Source: a virus. From it: DNA of 43,362 bases. A program made the translations under genes and the position numbers. The notes under the pieces are model-generated. The model saw nothing but the letters and a program-made list of their open reading frames with translations. It was not told the origin of the DNA and made no database searches. The stretch is taken from positions 1-43,362 of the IMG/VR virus record IMGVR_UViG_3300050821_003974, one strand, 5' to 3'. Positions 32,559-40,587 of this stretch are shown here, one piece after another. Position 1 is the stretch's first letter. Each line of letters opens with the position of its first letter.

Positions 32559-33671
32559 TTACGCGCTGGTAGGCAGCGCGAACGCCTTGGCAAGAGCATC
32601 GTTTACATCTTTGCTCGGCGCCGGCGCATTGCTGACCATGCCGAAGCTGGGCGCCGGCTGGGTTGCAGGCGCGGCCTCCTGCGTCCGACGAAGGAAGCCA
32701 GGGATGGCCATGCCGTCTTCTGCGGTGGGCGCAGGCGCTTCAGCTGCTTTGGGCTTACCTCGCGTGGCCTTGGGCGGCTTCGGGCTCTCCTGCAGGACCT
32801 GCTGCGCGGCCTGCGCTGGCTGCAGGAATCTCGGCGAGCTCGCGACCTGCGGGTTGTGTTCCTTGGTCTGGTAGGCCCCAAGGTTCTGCTGCGGAGGCGG
32901 CGCCATGCGCGTCGGCTGCGGGCCCGCCAGAGCTCCACCGGTCTGCACGGGCGCGGCCAGCTGGCGTGACGGGTCGATCGCGACATCGTCGCGCCCTGTG
33001 ACCTGCGCGATGGCATCCGTGGCGTAGACCTGCTCCGAGCGGCTGAAGGTATCCTCGTCCACCAGGCTGACAGGCGAGAACTTCAGCACGCCCTGGCTCT
33101 CGAACTCCAGGCGGGTGATGACATCCGGCGGCTCGGCCGGTCGTCCGCCGATGGCGTTCGCGGCCAGCGTCTTCACGTACTTCTCCAGGTTCTTCAGCGA
33201 AGCCGGCGGAACCTTGAGCATGTAAACGATGTCATCGGCATCGCCCGGCACGATGAACGCGACCTTCTTGCCCGACTGGCAGGCAGGGATGCCGCGGCCG
33301 GTCAGCTGTGAGGTAGCCGAACCCCACTCGGCATGCGGGCACACCGCGCAGGTCGGCGCCTGCGGCGTGGAGGACCGCCTGGAGGGGCCGACGCCATTGT
33401 CGGAGTGGCACAGCGGCGGGGAGTTGTCGCCCTTCGTGTACTTCTTCGAGGGGTCGTAAAACACCCTGGAGACATTGTTGTTCGAGCCGATCACGCAGAT
33501 GTCGAGGTGGAAGGTCTGCACGGGCTTCTCGTTGCCCGAGGCGTCCACCAGGGTGAATCGGTTGTCGGTGATCGAGAGGTGCGCCGGTACGCTCGAAGCA
33601 ATGCCGGAGACCAGATCCTCGGTCGTGGCACGGCTCGGACGGTTGAGCAGGAAGGCAGGAAGCTGAGTCAT
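32559..33671 (-). CDS. Probable ssDNA-binding/replication accessory protein
   Basis: This 370-residue protein has an N-terminal ~200-residue core with a Cys/His cluster (PPLCHSDNGVGPS, then APTCAVCPHAEWGS and GIPACQSGK) and beta-rich OB-like strands (KKVAFIVPGD, IVYMLKVPPASLKNLEKY). The C-terminal ~150 residues are disordered, rich in Pro, Gln and Ala, and end in a hydrophobic tail. This zinc-bearing family is widespread next to replication genes of podoviruses, where it is usually annotated as hypothetical. An ssDNA-binding role is my inference. Confidence 0.65.
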   Translation of the reverse strand: MTQLPAFLLNRPSRATTEDLVSGIASSVPAHLSITDNRFTLVDASGNEKPVQTFHLDICVIGSNNNVSRVFYDPSKKYTKGDNSPPLCHSDNGVGPSRRSSTPQAPTCAVCPHAEWGSATSQLTGRGIPACQSGKKVAFIVPGDADDIVYMLKVPPASLKNLEKYVKTLAANAIGGRPAEPPDVITRLEFESQGVLKFSPVSLVDEDTFSRSEQVYATDAIAQVTGRDDVAIDPSRQLAAPVQTGGALAGPQPTRMAPPPQQNLGAYQTKEHNPQVASSPRFLQPAQAAQQVLQESPKPPKATRGKPKAAEAPAPTAEDGMAIPGFLRRTQEAAPATQPAPSFGMVSNAPAPSKDVNDALAKAFALPTSA

Positions 33672-33680
33672 TGGTGGTCC

Positions 33681-34094
33681 TTACTTCTTCGGTGAATTGA
33701 ACAGGGTCTTGCGAATCCATGCAGTCTCGATGCCGGGAGGCACGGACTTGTACTGGTCCATGTACTCCACCACTGCCTCCTTGGAAACAGCACTGGTGAG
33801 GAACCCCTCCCGCCTGCCGTCGAAAATGAAGTCCATCCAGTCCTCGCGGTCGGCGACCTTCACGGAAAGTGTCTTCTTCCGGTACATGGTGCCCTGCGGG
33901 GTGGCGAGCGACGCCTTCGCGTCGTCGTCCCCGGCTAATTGATTGAGCACGCCCCCGCCCCAGTCCTCCAGCGCCTTCATGGCGTCCTGGTAGGGCTGCA
34001 TTTCCTTGTCGAACGCCTCCTGGCGCGCGGCGATGAAGTTGCGGAGCTTGAGGTACTGCCCGATGCAGTCAGCGTGTGTGGGTTGTGCGTTCAT
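33681..34094 (-). CDS. Replication-region hypothetical protein
   Basis: This 137-residue protein starts at ATG 34094 after GGGAGGAG, which favours it over a start at 34118. The N-terminal half is helical (LRNFIAARQEAFDKEMQPYQ; AMKALEDWGGGVLNQL). The C-terminal half (MYRKKTLSVKVADREDWMDFI, then EYMDQYKSVPPGIETAWIRK) recalls a small protein that commonly sits beside the ssDNA-binding-like gene in podoviral replication modules. A helper role for that neighbour is plausible; no domain can be named. Confidence 0.68.
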   Translation of the reverse strand: MNAQPTHADCIGQYLKLRNFIAARQEAFDKEMQPYQDAMKALEDWGGGVLNQLAGDDDAKASLATPQGTMYRKKTLSVKVADREDWMDFIFDGRREGFLTSAVSKEAVVEYMDQYKSVPPGIETAWIRKTLFNSPKK

Positions 34095-34108
34095 TTTCTC
34101 CTCCCTGT

Positions 34109-35665
34109 TCAGTCCCAACCACCCTTCGCAAGCGCTAGTAGAGCGCCCTGCAAAGTTTCATTTTGTTCCAGCCTGCGATAAATCTCGGTCTCAACGCTCG
34201 TCGAAGTCAGCTGTACGATCGTGGTCGCATGAACCTGGCCGGGCCGGTCGATCCGCTTGTTGGCTTGCAGGTACAACTCAGTGGAGTCGATCGGCCCGAA
34301 CCAGATCACGGTGCTGGCCTGTGTCAGGGTCAGGCCATGCGCCATGGTTCGCGGGTGTGCGATCAGTACACGGGGCTTCTCCTTGCTCATGAAGTCGGAG
34401 AGGGTCTGGTTCCTCTCCTTGTCACTCGGACCACCATCACTACTACCTCTAACCACACCACAGGAGTAGTCCGACAACTCCTCACTTAACATAGTTATGA
34501 CACTTGTCAACGGTGCGAAGATAATAATCTTCTCGGAGCACTGCTCCATCGCCTCTCTCAGCGCCTTGATGCGCGGTGCTGCGTCCAGTCGAGTGATCGC
34601 CCGCTGTTCCCCGTACACGGCGCCGCAGGAGATCTGGATCAGCTTCATGCGCAGCACGGCCTCGTTCTGCGCGGTGATCTGCCCGGTTCGTGTTTGCAGG
34701 ACGTAGTCGCGCTTCAGCTCCTTGTAGGCCTTTGCCTGCGCTGGAGAGAGCTCGACCTCGCGAGCCTGAGTCGTGCATGGTGGGAGATCAATACAGTCGC
34801 TAATGGCAAAACGAACAGAAGGCTGCAGCAGACGATGAACTTCAGCATGTGCTCCACTCCTCGGCTTCCAGACGAACTGGTTGAACCGCATCATGGTGCG
34901 GTTCTGGAACGACGCATATGATTCGCCGTGACAGTTGTTGATGAGTTTCGCCAATCCGTAGGCGTCCGTAGGCGCGTTCGGCGTCGGCGTCCCCGTCATC
35001 ATCCAGAGGTAATCGCGCGGCGCCAGCAGCTTGCGCGCAAGCGCATGGCGTGTAGTGGTACGGTCCTTGTACATGCTCGCCTCGTCGACAATAACCATGC
35101 GGATGTCAGGTCGCTTGTCCACTGACAAGTCGTTCTTGAGCACCTCAAGACCTTCGGGATTGATGATGTAGAAGTCGGCAGGCTTAGCGAGAAGCTCCCG
35201 ACGTTTAGCGGCAGGGCCGTGAAGGACGGCACAGTTTCGACGCCCGAGTAAGTTTGCAAAAATTGCGTCGGACCAGACACGACGGAGGGTGGAGAGTGGA
35301 GCGACCACCAGGCAGTGCAGGCCAGGATTAGAAGACATGACGTGATCAGCGGCCCACAGCGCTGATAGAGTTTTCCCAGTGCCCATATCGGAAAGAACAA
35401 AAGAGCGAGGGTTGACCACAAGAAAATTTGCAGTGATTCGCTGAGCCTCGAAGGGAGTGTACTTGCCGGGGTAATCATAGCCGTTCACCTCCAGGGACGG
35501 CAACGTGGGCATGCCGAGATAGCGCAGCATCTGCAGATTGTAGGTGGAGGTCGGGATCGCGATGTAACCATTGGAGAGGCGCGTTGCGGTCGGGATCATG
35601 CGCGCGACGTTGTCCGCCGCGGGCGTGTCGTAGATCACAAGCTTGCGCGCCTGGTCATGCCACAT
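34109..35665 (-). CDS. SNF2/DEAD-type superfamily 2 helicase
   Basis: This 518-residue ATP-dependent DNA translocase or helicase shows motif I SDMGTGKT (92-99), motif II VIVDEAS (DEAS at 194-197) and motif III MTGTPTPN (TGTP at 224-227). The second RecA-like lobe has IIIFAPLTSVI, ARV-type LIAHPRTMAHGL and motif VI KRIDRPGQ. The IDRPGQ signature points to SNF2-like helicases common in phage replication modules. It may remodel forks or recombination intermediates together with the nearby nucleases. The start overlaps the preceding gene by 11 bases. Confidence 0.9.
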   Translation of the reverse strand: MWHDQARKLVIYDTPAADNVARMIPTATRLSNGYIAIPTSTYNLQMLRYLGMPTLPSLEVNGYDYPGKYTPFEAQRITANFLVVNPRSFVLSDMGTGKTLSALWAADHVMSSNPGLHCLVVAPLSTLRRVWSDAIFANLLGRRNCAVLHGPAAKRRELLAKPADFYIINPEGLEVLKNDLSVDKRPDIRMVIVDEASMYKDRTTTRHALARKLLAPRDYLWMMTGTPTPNAPTDAYGLAKLINNCHGESYASFQNRTMMRFNQFVWKPRSGAHAEVHRLLQPSVRFAISDCIDLPPCTTQAREVELSPAQAKAYKELKRDYVLQTRTGQITAQNEAVLRMKLIQISCGAVYGEQRAITRLDAAPRIKALREAMEQCSEKIIIFAPLTSVITMLSEELSDYSCGVVRGSSDGGPSDKERNQTLSDFMSKEKPRVLIAHPRTMAHGLTLTQASTVIWFGPIDSTELYLQANKRIDRPGQVHATTIVQLTSTSVETEIYRRLEQNETLQGALLALAKGGWD

Positions 35666-36002
35666 TCGCTTGCTCGAACTGCTGCTTGGGGACGAGGCAA
35701 TAGAAGGTGACGCCCGCGATCTTCAGCTTGCGCATCTCCAGATCCAGCTGCGCGAAAATCGACGCCCATTTATGAAATAACACGTAGAAGATGCGTGGGC
35801 CGTCCAATGGCCCTCCATCTTCTCGAGGGCCATAGATGTGGAAAAACAGCTGCTCCACGCTGACCCCGTCTCCCAGGATCAACATCGCCAAGGAGCGGAA
35901 GGTATACGAATCACCGCGAGACCGATGCGCGCGCCACGTCACGCCCCGATGCGTGATGCTTGGCTCCCTGCAGTCGATCACGATGCCGTTGTGCCTGATC
36001 AC
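35655..36002 (-). CDS. Hypothetical protein
   Basis: This 115-residue protein starts at GTG 36002, overlapping the VRR-NUC stop (GTGA). It is rich in aromatic residues, with SYTFRSLAMLILGDGVSVEQ and RIFYVLFHKWASIFAQLDLE. No membrane segment or recognised motif is present. It links the nuclease and the helicase by overlaps on both sides. Its role is unknown; an adaptor in the recombination module is possible. Confidence 0.62.
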   Translation of the reverse strand: MIRHNGIVIDCREPSITHRGVTWRAHRSRGDSYTFRSLAMLILGDGVSVEQLFFHIYGPREDGGPLDGPRIFYVLFHKWASIFAQLDLEMRKLKIAGVTFYCLVPKQQFEQANVA

Positions 36003-36280
36003 AGAAACAGGACCTTCAGGTTGGACTGCATGGCCTCGACCTCGTAAGCGACGAAGCCAATCCCGCCGGCGTCGCGTACACTCTTGAGGCAGGCGAGCTG
36101 GCGAGGCGTCGCGCGCCGCGGCCAGATCTTGGTCTCGATCGCCACGAAGCGCCCCTTGACGCAGCACAGGAAGTCGACCGTGGCCGCGCCAAAGCCCATC
36201 TGCACGGGCATGAAATAATAGGCGCCGTGTTCGTCGAGGTAGGCCTTCACTTGCTTTTTGAGCACGCCCTCGGGAGTCAT
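35999..36280 (-). CDS. VRR-NUC nuclease
   Basis: This 93-residue protein is a stand-alone VRR-NUC domain of the PD-(D/E)XK superfamily. The start at 36280 overlaps the previous stop (ATGA). The active site is visible: Asp36 in GAATVDFLCCV, then Glu49 and Lys51 in VAIETK. A preceding Gly-rich loop (PVQMGFG) fits. Phage VRR-NUC proteins process branched DNA (Holliday-junction-like) during replication and packaging. The SNF2 helicase two genes on is a natural partner. Confidence 0.87.
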   Translation of the reverse strand: MTPEGVLKKQVKAYLDEHGAYYFMPVQMGFGAATVDFLCCVKGRFVAIETKIWPRRATPRQLACLKSVRDAGGIGFVAYEVEAMQSNLKVLFL

Positions 36281-36450
36281 TTCGACGGCCCCTGCTGCAC
36301 GACGATGCACTTCGACTTGATCGAGAACGAGTCGAACTGGTCCTTGACCTGGTCGCATAGCTCCTTGGTGTCGAACGGCCCCTGGACCTGCAGCTGTTGC
36401 GGCGATGCCGGCCAGTGGGCGAGCACCTGGAAGATGAGAAACCACTTCAT
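36277..36450 (-). CDS. Small exported protein
   Basis: This 57-residue ORF overlaps both neighbours by four bases (ATGA at each end). The N-terminus MKWFLIFQVLAHWPASPQ is hydrophobic and could be a signal or anchor. The rest is polar with two Cys (ELCDQV; SKCIVV). It resembles 28611-28778 in size and plan. The function is unknown. Confidence 0.6.
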   Translation of the reverse strand: MKWFLIFQVLAHWPASPQQLQVQGPFDTKELCDQVKDQFDSFSIKSKCIVVQQGPSK

Positions 36451-36686
36451 TTATGCTCGTCCTCGAAAATGTGCTCTTTGGCGCGGGCTATAACGGACTC
36501 AAGGTCTAGAATTTCACGCTGCAACCAAGCGAGATTTGTTTCGCGCCGGTCCTTTGGTACTTCCGGGTTGTAGCTATCGGGCCCCCATCGCAGGAGCTTG
36601 CCGGCTACGACCAAGACTTCTCCGCACTCCTCGATCAGATGTCCGACAATCGAGTCGAAGTCATTTCGGATGTAGTTGCGCTTCAT
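36447..36686 (-). CDS. MazG-like nucleotide pyrophosphohydrolase
   Basis: This 79-residue protein has the MazG-type helical metal site: ExxE as Glu20/Glu23 in HLIEECGEV, and ExxD as Glu58/Asp61 in REILDLESV. The region between includes KLLRWGPDSYNPEVPKD. Such enzymes hydrolyse (d)NTPs or alarmone-type nucleotides and are frequent in phages, where they tune nucleotide pools. The ATG overlaps the preceding stop. It is shorter than full MazG (~260 residues), as expected for a single-domain phage form. Confidence 0.75.
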   Translation of the reverse strand: MKRNYIRNDFDSIVGHLIEECGEVLVVAGKLLRWGPDSYNPEVPKDRRETNLAWLQREILDLESVIARAKEHIFEDEHK

Positions 36687-36925
36687 TGCAGCGTCGTCCT
36701 CTGGCCGTCGTTGAGGGTGAAATTGATGTCGGCCTCCGACTGCACGTAGGCCATGCCGTTGATGACCTCGTGTGAGAAATACAGCAGGCCGTTCTGGAAG
36801 AAGCCCGCGGCGCGCACGGACATGCACATGCCGCCGAAGTCGAACCCGTCGGGCAGGTCTTCGATCTTGACCACACCCCCGGTCTTGAAAAAGATCAGGA
36901 GATGGCGCTTACCGTTAGGCTGCAT
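36683..36925 (-). CDS. Small hypothetical protein
   Basis: This 80-residue protein starts at ATG 36925 inside the 3' end of the Cas4-like gene and overlaps the MazG-like start by four bases. It appears beta-rich (KRHLLIFFKTGGVVKIEDLP; INFTLNDGQRTTL). There is no signal peptide or recognised domain. It is between two DNA/nucleotide-metabolism genes, so an accessory role is plausible. Confidence 0.65.
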   Translation of the reverse strand: MQPNGKRHLLIFFKTGGVVKIEDLPDGFDFGGMCMSVRAAGFFQNGLLYFSHEVINGMAYVQSEADINFTLNDGQRTTLQ

Positions 36926-37598
36926 TCGATGCCTCTTTCGCTAAACGCTGCTTGGTTCTGTTGTGTTCACAATCGAAAACGCTGCACCACGCACAGAGCG
37001 GGTTTGGCGTCTTCGGAAAGTTGCCCTGGTCGGCCATGAACTTGATCTCGTCCATCTGCTCGTTTAGCTTCGACCAGGTGACGTGCGTGTCGCTCAGGTT
37101 GTGTGCCTTGCCGACAGACTTGTCCTGCAGCCAGATGTAATGCCCGACGAGGACGTTGATCTTCGGGTAGGAGGCCTGCAGCATCAGGGCGTGCAGCAGC
37201 AGCTCGCCGGGATCCTCACGCTTCTTGCCGGTTTTCCAGTCGAAAATGACGATCGCCGGCTCCTTGACCACGACCACGTCGGCGTAGCCGCGCACGAAGA
37301 CATTGTCGTCGTAGAAGCCGCACAGCTCCCCCCGGCGGTTGATAGACAGCGGCATCTCGACCGAGGGCTTGTACTGGAACATCGGCAGCGCCAGCGAACC
37401 GTACTCCCGGAATTGATCCGGCAGCACTTTGCCCGTCTGCAGGTGCTTCTGCATCGCCTTGTGGAGCTCGTTCCCCAGCTTCTGCTTTTCGTCGGGCTCG
37501 AACTTCGGCAGATCCCTGGCGATGTATTGGCGAAACCCCTTGTGGGGGCAGTTATCGAACGCCTGCAGCATGGTGTGGGAGGCGACGGGGAGCTTCAC
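36915..37598 (-). CDS. Cas4/RecB-like PD-(D/E)XK exonuclease with Fe-S cysteines
   Basis: This 227-residue protein starts at GTG 37598, overlapping the previous stop. The nuclease site is complete: His46 in GNELHKAM, Asp107 in VRGYADVVVV, Asp120 and Lys122 in IVIFDWKTGK, and Gln141 in ALMLQASYP. Four Cys (17, 202, 205, 210) are placed as in Cas4/AddB-type enzymes, where they hold a 4Fe-4S cluster. It should degrade or resect DNA ends in phage recombination, next to the DNA polymerase. No Cas genes or CRISPR are nearby. Confidence 0.87.
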   Translation of the reverse strand: MKLPVASHTMLQAFDNCPHKGFRQYIARDLPKFEPDEKQKLGNELHKAMQKHLQTGKVLPDQFREYGSLALPMFQYKPSVEMPLSINRRGELCGFYDDNVFVRGYADVVVVKEPAIVIFDWKTGKKREDPGELLLHALMLQASYPKINVLVGHYIWLQDKSVGKAHNLSDTHVTWSKLNEQMDEIKFMADQGNFPKTPNPLCAWCSVFDCEHNRTKQRLAKEASNAA

Positions 37599-37768
37599 TT
37601 GTCCACCTCAAACTCATAGACGCGCCAATAAACGCGCGGCGACATGTAGGGCTTGCGCGACGGTTCTTCGGCCTGAAGCGCCTTGACGTAGTCGTCGGCG
37701 AGCTTCGCCGTCGAAAAAACAGCCGCGGGGAAGTCGTTGCCCATGACGACGTGGACACTACTTTTCAT
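37595..37768 (-). CDS. Small hypothetical protein
   Basis: This 57-residue ORF starts at ATG 37768 inside the end of the DNA polymerase gene, and its TGA overlaps the nuclease GTG. The composition is that of a folded protein (VFSTAKLADDYVKALQAEEP; PRVYWRVYEFEVDK). The overlaps on both sides support real translation. The function is unknown. Confidence 0.62.
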   Translation of the reverse strand: MKSSVHVVMGNDFPAAVFSTAKLADDYVKALQAEEPSRKPYMSPRVYWRVYEFEVDK

Positions 37769-39656
37769 AGCGAGTACTCACTCCCCCCTCGGCGGCCAGT
37801 GGCAGGTTCGGCATCCACAGTGGTGGACGACACATCTCAGTACTCATAATATCGTATGCTTGTTGTCCCATGTCAAGTGGTACAACTCCGACAAGTTCGT
37901 CATGAGTAGTGGTGGCGATCTTTATCCCCACCTTTACAATCCGGTTCGCGGCCTGGCTCACCACCATGCGCGCCATGTACTGCACGAGGTTCTCCACAAG
38001 TTTTGCACCATACATCTTGGTGGGGAACCCGCGGCGGGTCTTTACACGCCAGCCCGGCTCCAGCCATGCGGGATCTTCCGACGTCGGATTGTGCCACTCA
38101 AGGCTGTCGTAGATCAGCTCCGCGCAGCCGGGCAGACTGATCCGGCGCCTGCCGGTCGCCTCGTCACAGCGGACCTGGAGCGGCCCCCAGTCGAACGAGA
38201 CGAAGTTCAGCATGCGCGCGAGCGCTAGTTCTGCTTCTTTCCAGAGTTGGACGACACGAGGGTGAGTGTCACGATAGATGTGCTTCCATCGTCCTGCTGT
38301 CTCAATGTCAATCTGAACGGGCGGCCCGTAAGTTCCGAGGCGCGCGGTCTTCTGGATCGTAGCGTCTCCAGCGCCGTATCCACAACTGAGCTCCAGCTGT
38401 TTACCCGTACCACGTTCTGCCTTGTCTTCCTTAGTAATCGCTCGACCATAGGCCTGGCTGGCAATGCCGATGTAGGGGTCGGCGCCCGTTCGGAATCGTT
38501 CAATGACATCGTCCTGTCCTGCGAACTCGTTGAGGATGCGGCACTCGATCTGCGAGGAGTCGACGACGACTAGGGCCGCCCCCGGTGGAGACTTAATAGC
38601 TTTGCGAAGCTTGCCACCTCGTCGGAGGTTCTGCCAGTTAAAACCACCTCCACCCGACCATCGGGTTGTATGCGCACCACAATACCGGAGATACACGGGG
38701 CATCGGCCCCGCGAAGCCATCCCGCCAACACGTTCAGCGCCCGCTTGGTCGGTAGTGCTTTTGATCCCCAGCCGGGCTGCAGCAAGGGCTTGTATTCGAG
38801 GGTCAACATGTTCTTTTAGCTCCTCCATGAACTCGTCCTTGGCCGCGAATGCAGGGATCGGACCGTTTTTCCCGGCCTTGTACTCGACCTCCACCCCCTC
38901 GGCTTCGAGCATGGCGATGAAGGTCTCGTTGGAACCGATGTCCTTGGCACTGGCGCCCAGTTCGGCCAGGAGATCGCGCCGGCGCAGCTCCTCCTCGCTC
39001 CAGATCTCGCCCAGCTGCTCGATGTCCGCCTCCAGCACGGGCTCGCTGAACATCCTGATCGTGGTGTCAATGACATGGTATTCGTCTTGCGGGAAGCGCT
39101 CGGACAGCCGGCGAAAAATGTCGAGCGTCAGCGCACAATCATGAAGGCAACCAGCGCCAAGACGCCCAAGCAGGCCCCGGTCGAGATCAGAAAAACGCTT
39201 TCCACGAAATTCGTTGTAGGGGACCGTTTTGCCCTCAAGTCCGAAGTGCTTCGCCAGATTGTCGAGACCGACAGACAGGTGAACGCCAAGCACAAGGCGG
39301 GCCATGGACAGCGTGTCGTACCAGAACCTCGGCTTGATCCCGTAGTGGTGGGAGAGAATCAGTCCGTCGAACTGCGCGTGGTGCGCGAGAACTGCGGTGT
39401 TGTGCCACGGTAAACCTTGCAGGAACTCCTTTACCTGTGGTCCAGGTATCCAGAGCGGCTTGTCGCCAAACTCTTCAATCTGCTCGCAGTTGTCGCGACC
39501 TACATACCGCCCAACGGGAAAGGTTGGATCTAGGCTGATCAGCCCAACGCCTAGCGTCTCGAACCGGGGGTCACGGATGTATGCCTCCGTGGTCATCTTC
39601 TTCAATGTGTAGTCATCGGAGAAAAAAGTTTCGAAGTCGAGCACCAGGAGGTTCAT
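37758..39656 (-). CDS. Family A DNA polymerase
   Basis: This 632-residue replicative polymerase starts at ATG 39656, overlapping the stop of a small membrane-protein gene. An in-frame start at 39806 is rejected because it lies in that gene. The 3'-5' exonuclease has Exo I LDFETF (Asp7, Glu9), Exo II AHHAQFD (91-97) and Exo III HDCALTLD (172-179). The polymerase has motif A VVVDSSQIECRI (Asp366), motif B R415-x3-K419-x3-L423-x3-Y427G, and motif C HDE (585-587). Leu423 sits where E. coli Pol I has Phe762. It lacks a 5' nuclease domain, as is usual in phages. Confidence 0.94.
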   Translation of the reverse strand: MNLLVLDFETFFSDDYTLKKMTTEAYIRDPRFETLGVGLISLDPTFPVGRYVGRDNCEQIEEFGDKPLWIPGPQVKEFLQGLPWHNTAVLAHHAQFDGLILSHHYGIKPRFWYDTLSMARLVLGVHLSVGLDNLAKHFGLEGKTVPYNEFRGKRFSDLDRGLLGRLGAGCLHDCALTLDIFRRLSERFPQDEYHVIDTTIRMFSEPVLEADIEQLGEIWSEEELRRRDLLAELGASAKDIGSNETFIAMLEAEGVEVEYKAGKNGPIPAFAAKDEFMEELKEHVDPRIQALAAARLGIKSTTDQAGAERVGGMASRGRCPVYLRYCGAHTTRWSGGGGFNWQNLRRGGKLRKAIKSPPGAALVVVDSSQIECRILNEFAGQDDVIERFRTGADPYIGIASQAYGRAITKEDKAERGTGKQLELSCGYGAGDATIQKTARLGTYGPPVQIDIETAGRWKHIYRDTHPRVVQLWKEAELALARMLNFVSFDWGPLQVRCDEATGRRRISLPGCAELIYDSLEWHNPTSEDPAWLEPGWRVKTRRGFPTKMYGAKLVENLVQYMARMVVSQAANRIVKVGIKIATTTHDELVGVVPLDMGQQAYDIMSTEMCRPPLWMPNLPLAAEGGVSTRYEK

Positions 39657-39772
39657 CGCAGCCCCGCGTAGGCCGCGAGGGCAAGCAGCCCCAAGCCAAA
39701 AACGAACAGCGGAACGCCTGCGATAAGGTCGACCAGCACGAAAAAAATGGTCGCGAGATCGGAGATGGCCAT
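39653..39772 (-). CDS. Tiny membrane protein coupled to DNA polymerase
   Basis: This 39-residue ORF starts at ATG 39772, overlapping the previous stop by one base (TAATG), and ends overlapping the polymerase ATG. Nearly all of it is hydrophobic (IFFVLVDLIAGVPLFVFGLG, then LLALAAYAG), enough for one or two spans. Placement suggests translational coupling into the polymerase. It might tether or regulate replication at the membrane, which is speculative. Confidence 0.55.
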   Translation of the reverse strand: MAISDLATIFFVLVDLIAGVPLFVFGLGLLALAAYAGLR

Positions 39773-40092
39773 TACGCGCCACCGACTGAGTCATAAGAGG
39801 AAACAACGTCGAGCGCCTTAAGCCTCTTCGCCTCTTGGACCGCCCGTATGTGCGGATTGCACGGCTTGTCGTCTAATGGGCAATTACCGCAGTGATCAGC
39901 GCAGTCTCGGCATCGCGGGAGAATGCCATTTAGGATATCCCAAAGCTCGCGCAGTTCTGTCGCGCTGTCCCTGAGCATCCGATAGGCTTCATTCAACTGA
40001 AATTGGAGGTTCTGTTCGGCGGGGTCTGTCGATGTCACAGCTTTTGACGCACTAGTCGACCACTGGCACGTCTTCGGCGTCGTCGCGTTCAT
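39772..40092 (-). CDS. Cys-rich small protein, zinc-binding candidate
   Basis: This 106-residue protein starts at ATG 40092, with AAGGAG about 10 bases upstream. A helical middle (LNEAYRMLRDSATELRELWD) is followed by a Cys/His cluster (PRCRDCADHCGNCPLDDKPC), which could hold one or two metal ions. The start lies inside the acidic gene at 40052-40153. The function is unknown. Confidence 0.6.
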   Translation of the reverse strand: MNATTPKTCQWSTSASKAVTSTDPAEQNLQFQLNEAYRMLRDSATELRELWDILNGILPRCRDCADHCGNCPLDDKPCNPHIRAVQEAKRLKALDVVSSYDSVGGA

Positions 40093-40153
40093 TGTCAGTG
40101 GTCTCCTTGTCCTCTGCCTCGTCGCGCCAGTTGTCGGGGTCGTCAGGGTCCAT
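40052..40153 (-). CDS. Acidic microprotein (short copy)
   Basis: This 33-residue ORF, beginning MDPDDPDNWRDEAEDKE, has about half acidic residues. It is a paralogue of the first 33 residues of the gene at 40414-40587, with the DNA similar over ~100 bases. Its ATG directly follows the TAG of the preceding gene. It could be a degenerate copy or a functional acidic peptide such as a DNA mimic. Duplication is visible; function is not. Confidence 0.5.
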   Translation of the reverse strand: MDPDDPDNWRDEAEDKETTDNERDDAEDVPVVD

Positions 40154-40417
40154 CTACTCCAGTACCCAATCAAGCCGGCCCCGCTTGTCACCGAGCTTCG
40201 CGTCTTTCCCGGCCGCATAGAGCGCCTTCAGCTTCGCCGCCGCGGTCGGCGACATAATGTAGCCCTTGGAACGGTTGGACCAGTAGCCAGGTAAAGCAGC
40301 GGCAAGCCGTGCAGCGCGCGTCTTGTAGCCGTCTTTCGAGGGGCACTGGACCACTACTTTGCCCTTGGCATACCTCGCGGGCGAGAAGTTCGGCGCCAGA
40401 TCATCAAAGTGCATCAT
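40154..40417 (-). CDS. Basic hypothetical protein
   Basis: This 87-residue protein starts at ATG 40417, overlapping the stop of the acidic gene (ATGA). It reads as a compact basic fold (GKVVVQCPSKDGYKTRAARL; SPTAAAKLKALYAAGKDAK). The upstream 55 bases, with its ribosome binding site, are an exact copy of those before the gene at 40565-40897. No domain is recognised; nucleic-acid binding is possible from its charge. Confidence 0.62.
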   Translation of the reverse strand: MMHFDDLAPNFSPARYAKGKVVVQCPSKDGYKTRAARLAAALPGYWSNRSKGYIMSPTAAAKLKALYAAGKDAKLGDKRGRLDWVLE

Positions 40418-40468
40418 GCCCCACTCCCCGCCCCTTGCCTGTTCAACTGCCTGGCCAGCATCATCGCG
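40414..40468. repeat. 55-bp exact direct repeat, copy 1
   Basis: This segment is identical to 40894-40948, 480 bases away. On the - strand it encodes the tail MMLARQLNRQGAGSGA plus stop, and also contains the GGGGAG ribosome binding site and ATG of the next gene. The repeat is therefore a portable C-terminus plus translation-coupling unit. Confidence 0.95.
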
Positions 40469-40587
40469 TCGCCGGCGTCGCCAGTAGTGTCAACAACAGG
40501 CACGCCCTCGTGGTCATCCCGTTCATTGTCTGTTGTCTCCTCGTCCTCTGCCTCGTCGCGCCACTCATCGGGGTCGTCGGGATTCAT
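40414..40587 (-). CDS. Acidic microprotein (long copy)
   Basis: This 57-residue protein begins MNPDDPDEWRDEAEDEE and ends DAMMLARQLNRQGAGSGA. The first 33 residues are paralogous to 40052-40153, and the last 16 are identical to the end of 40894-41109. It thus looks assembled from two duplicated modules. The stop is embedded in the next ATG. The strong acidity suggests a DNA-mimic or inhibitor, as many anti-host phage proteins are, but this is not shown. Confidence 0.6.
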   Translation of the reverse strand: MNPDDPDEWRDEAEDEETTDNERDDHEGVPVVDTTGDAGDAMMLARQLNRQGAGSGA

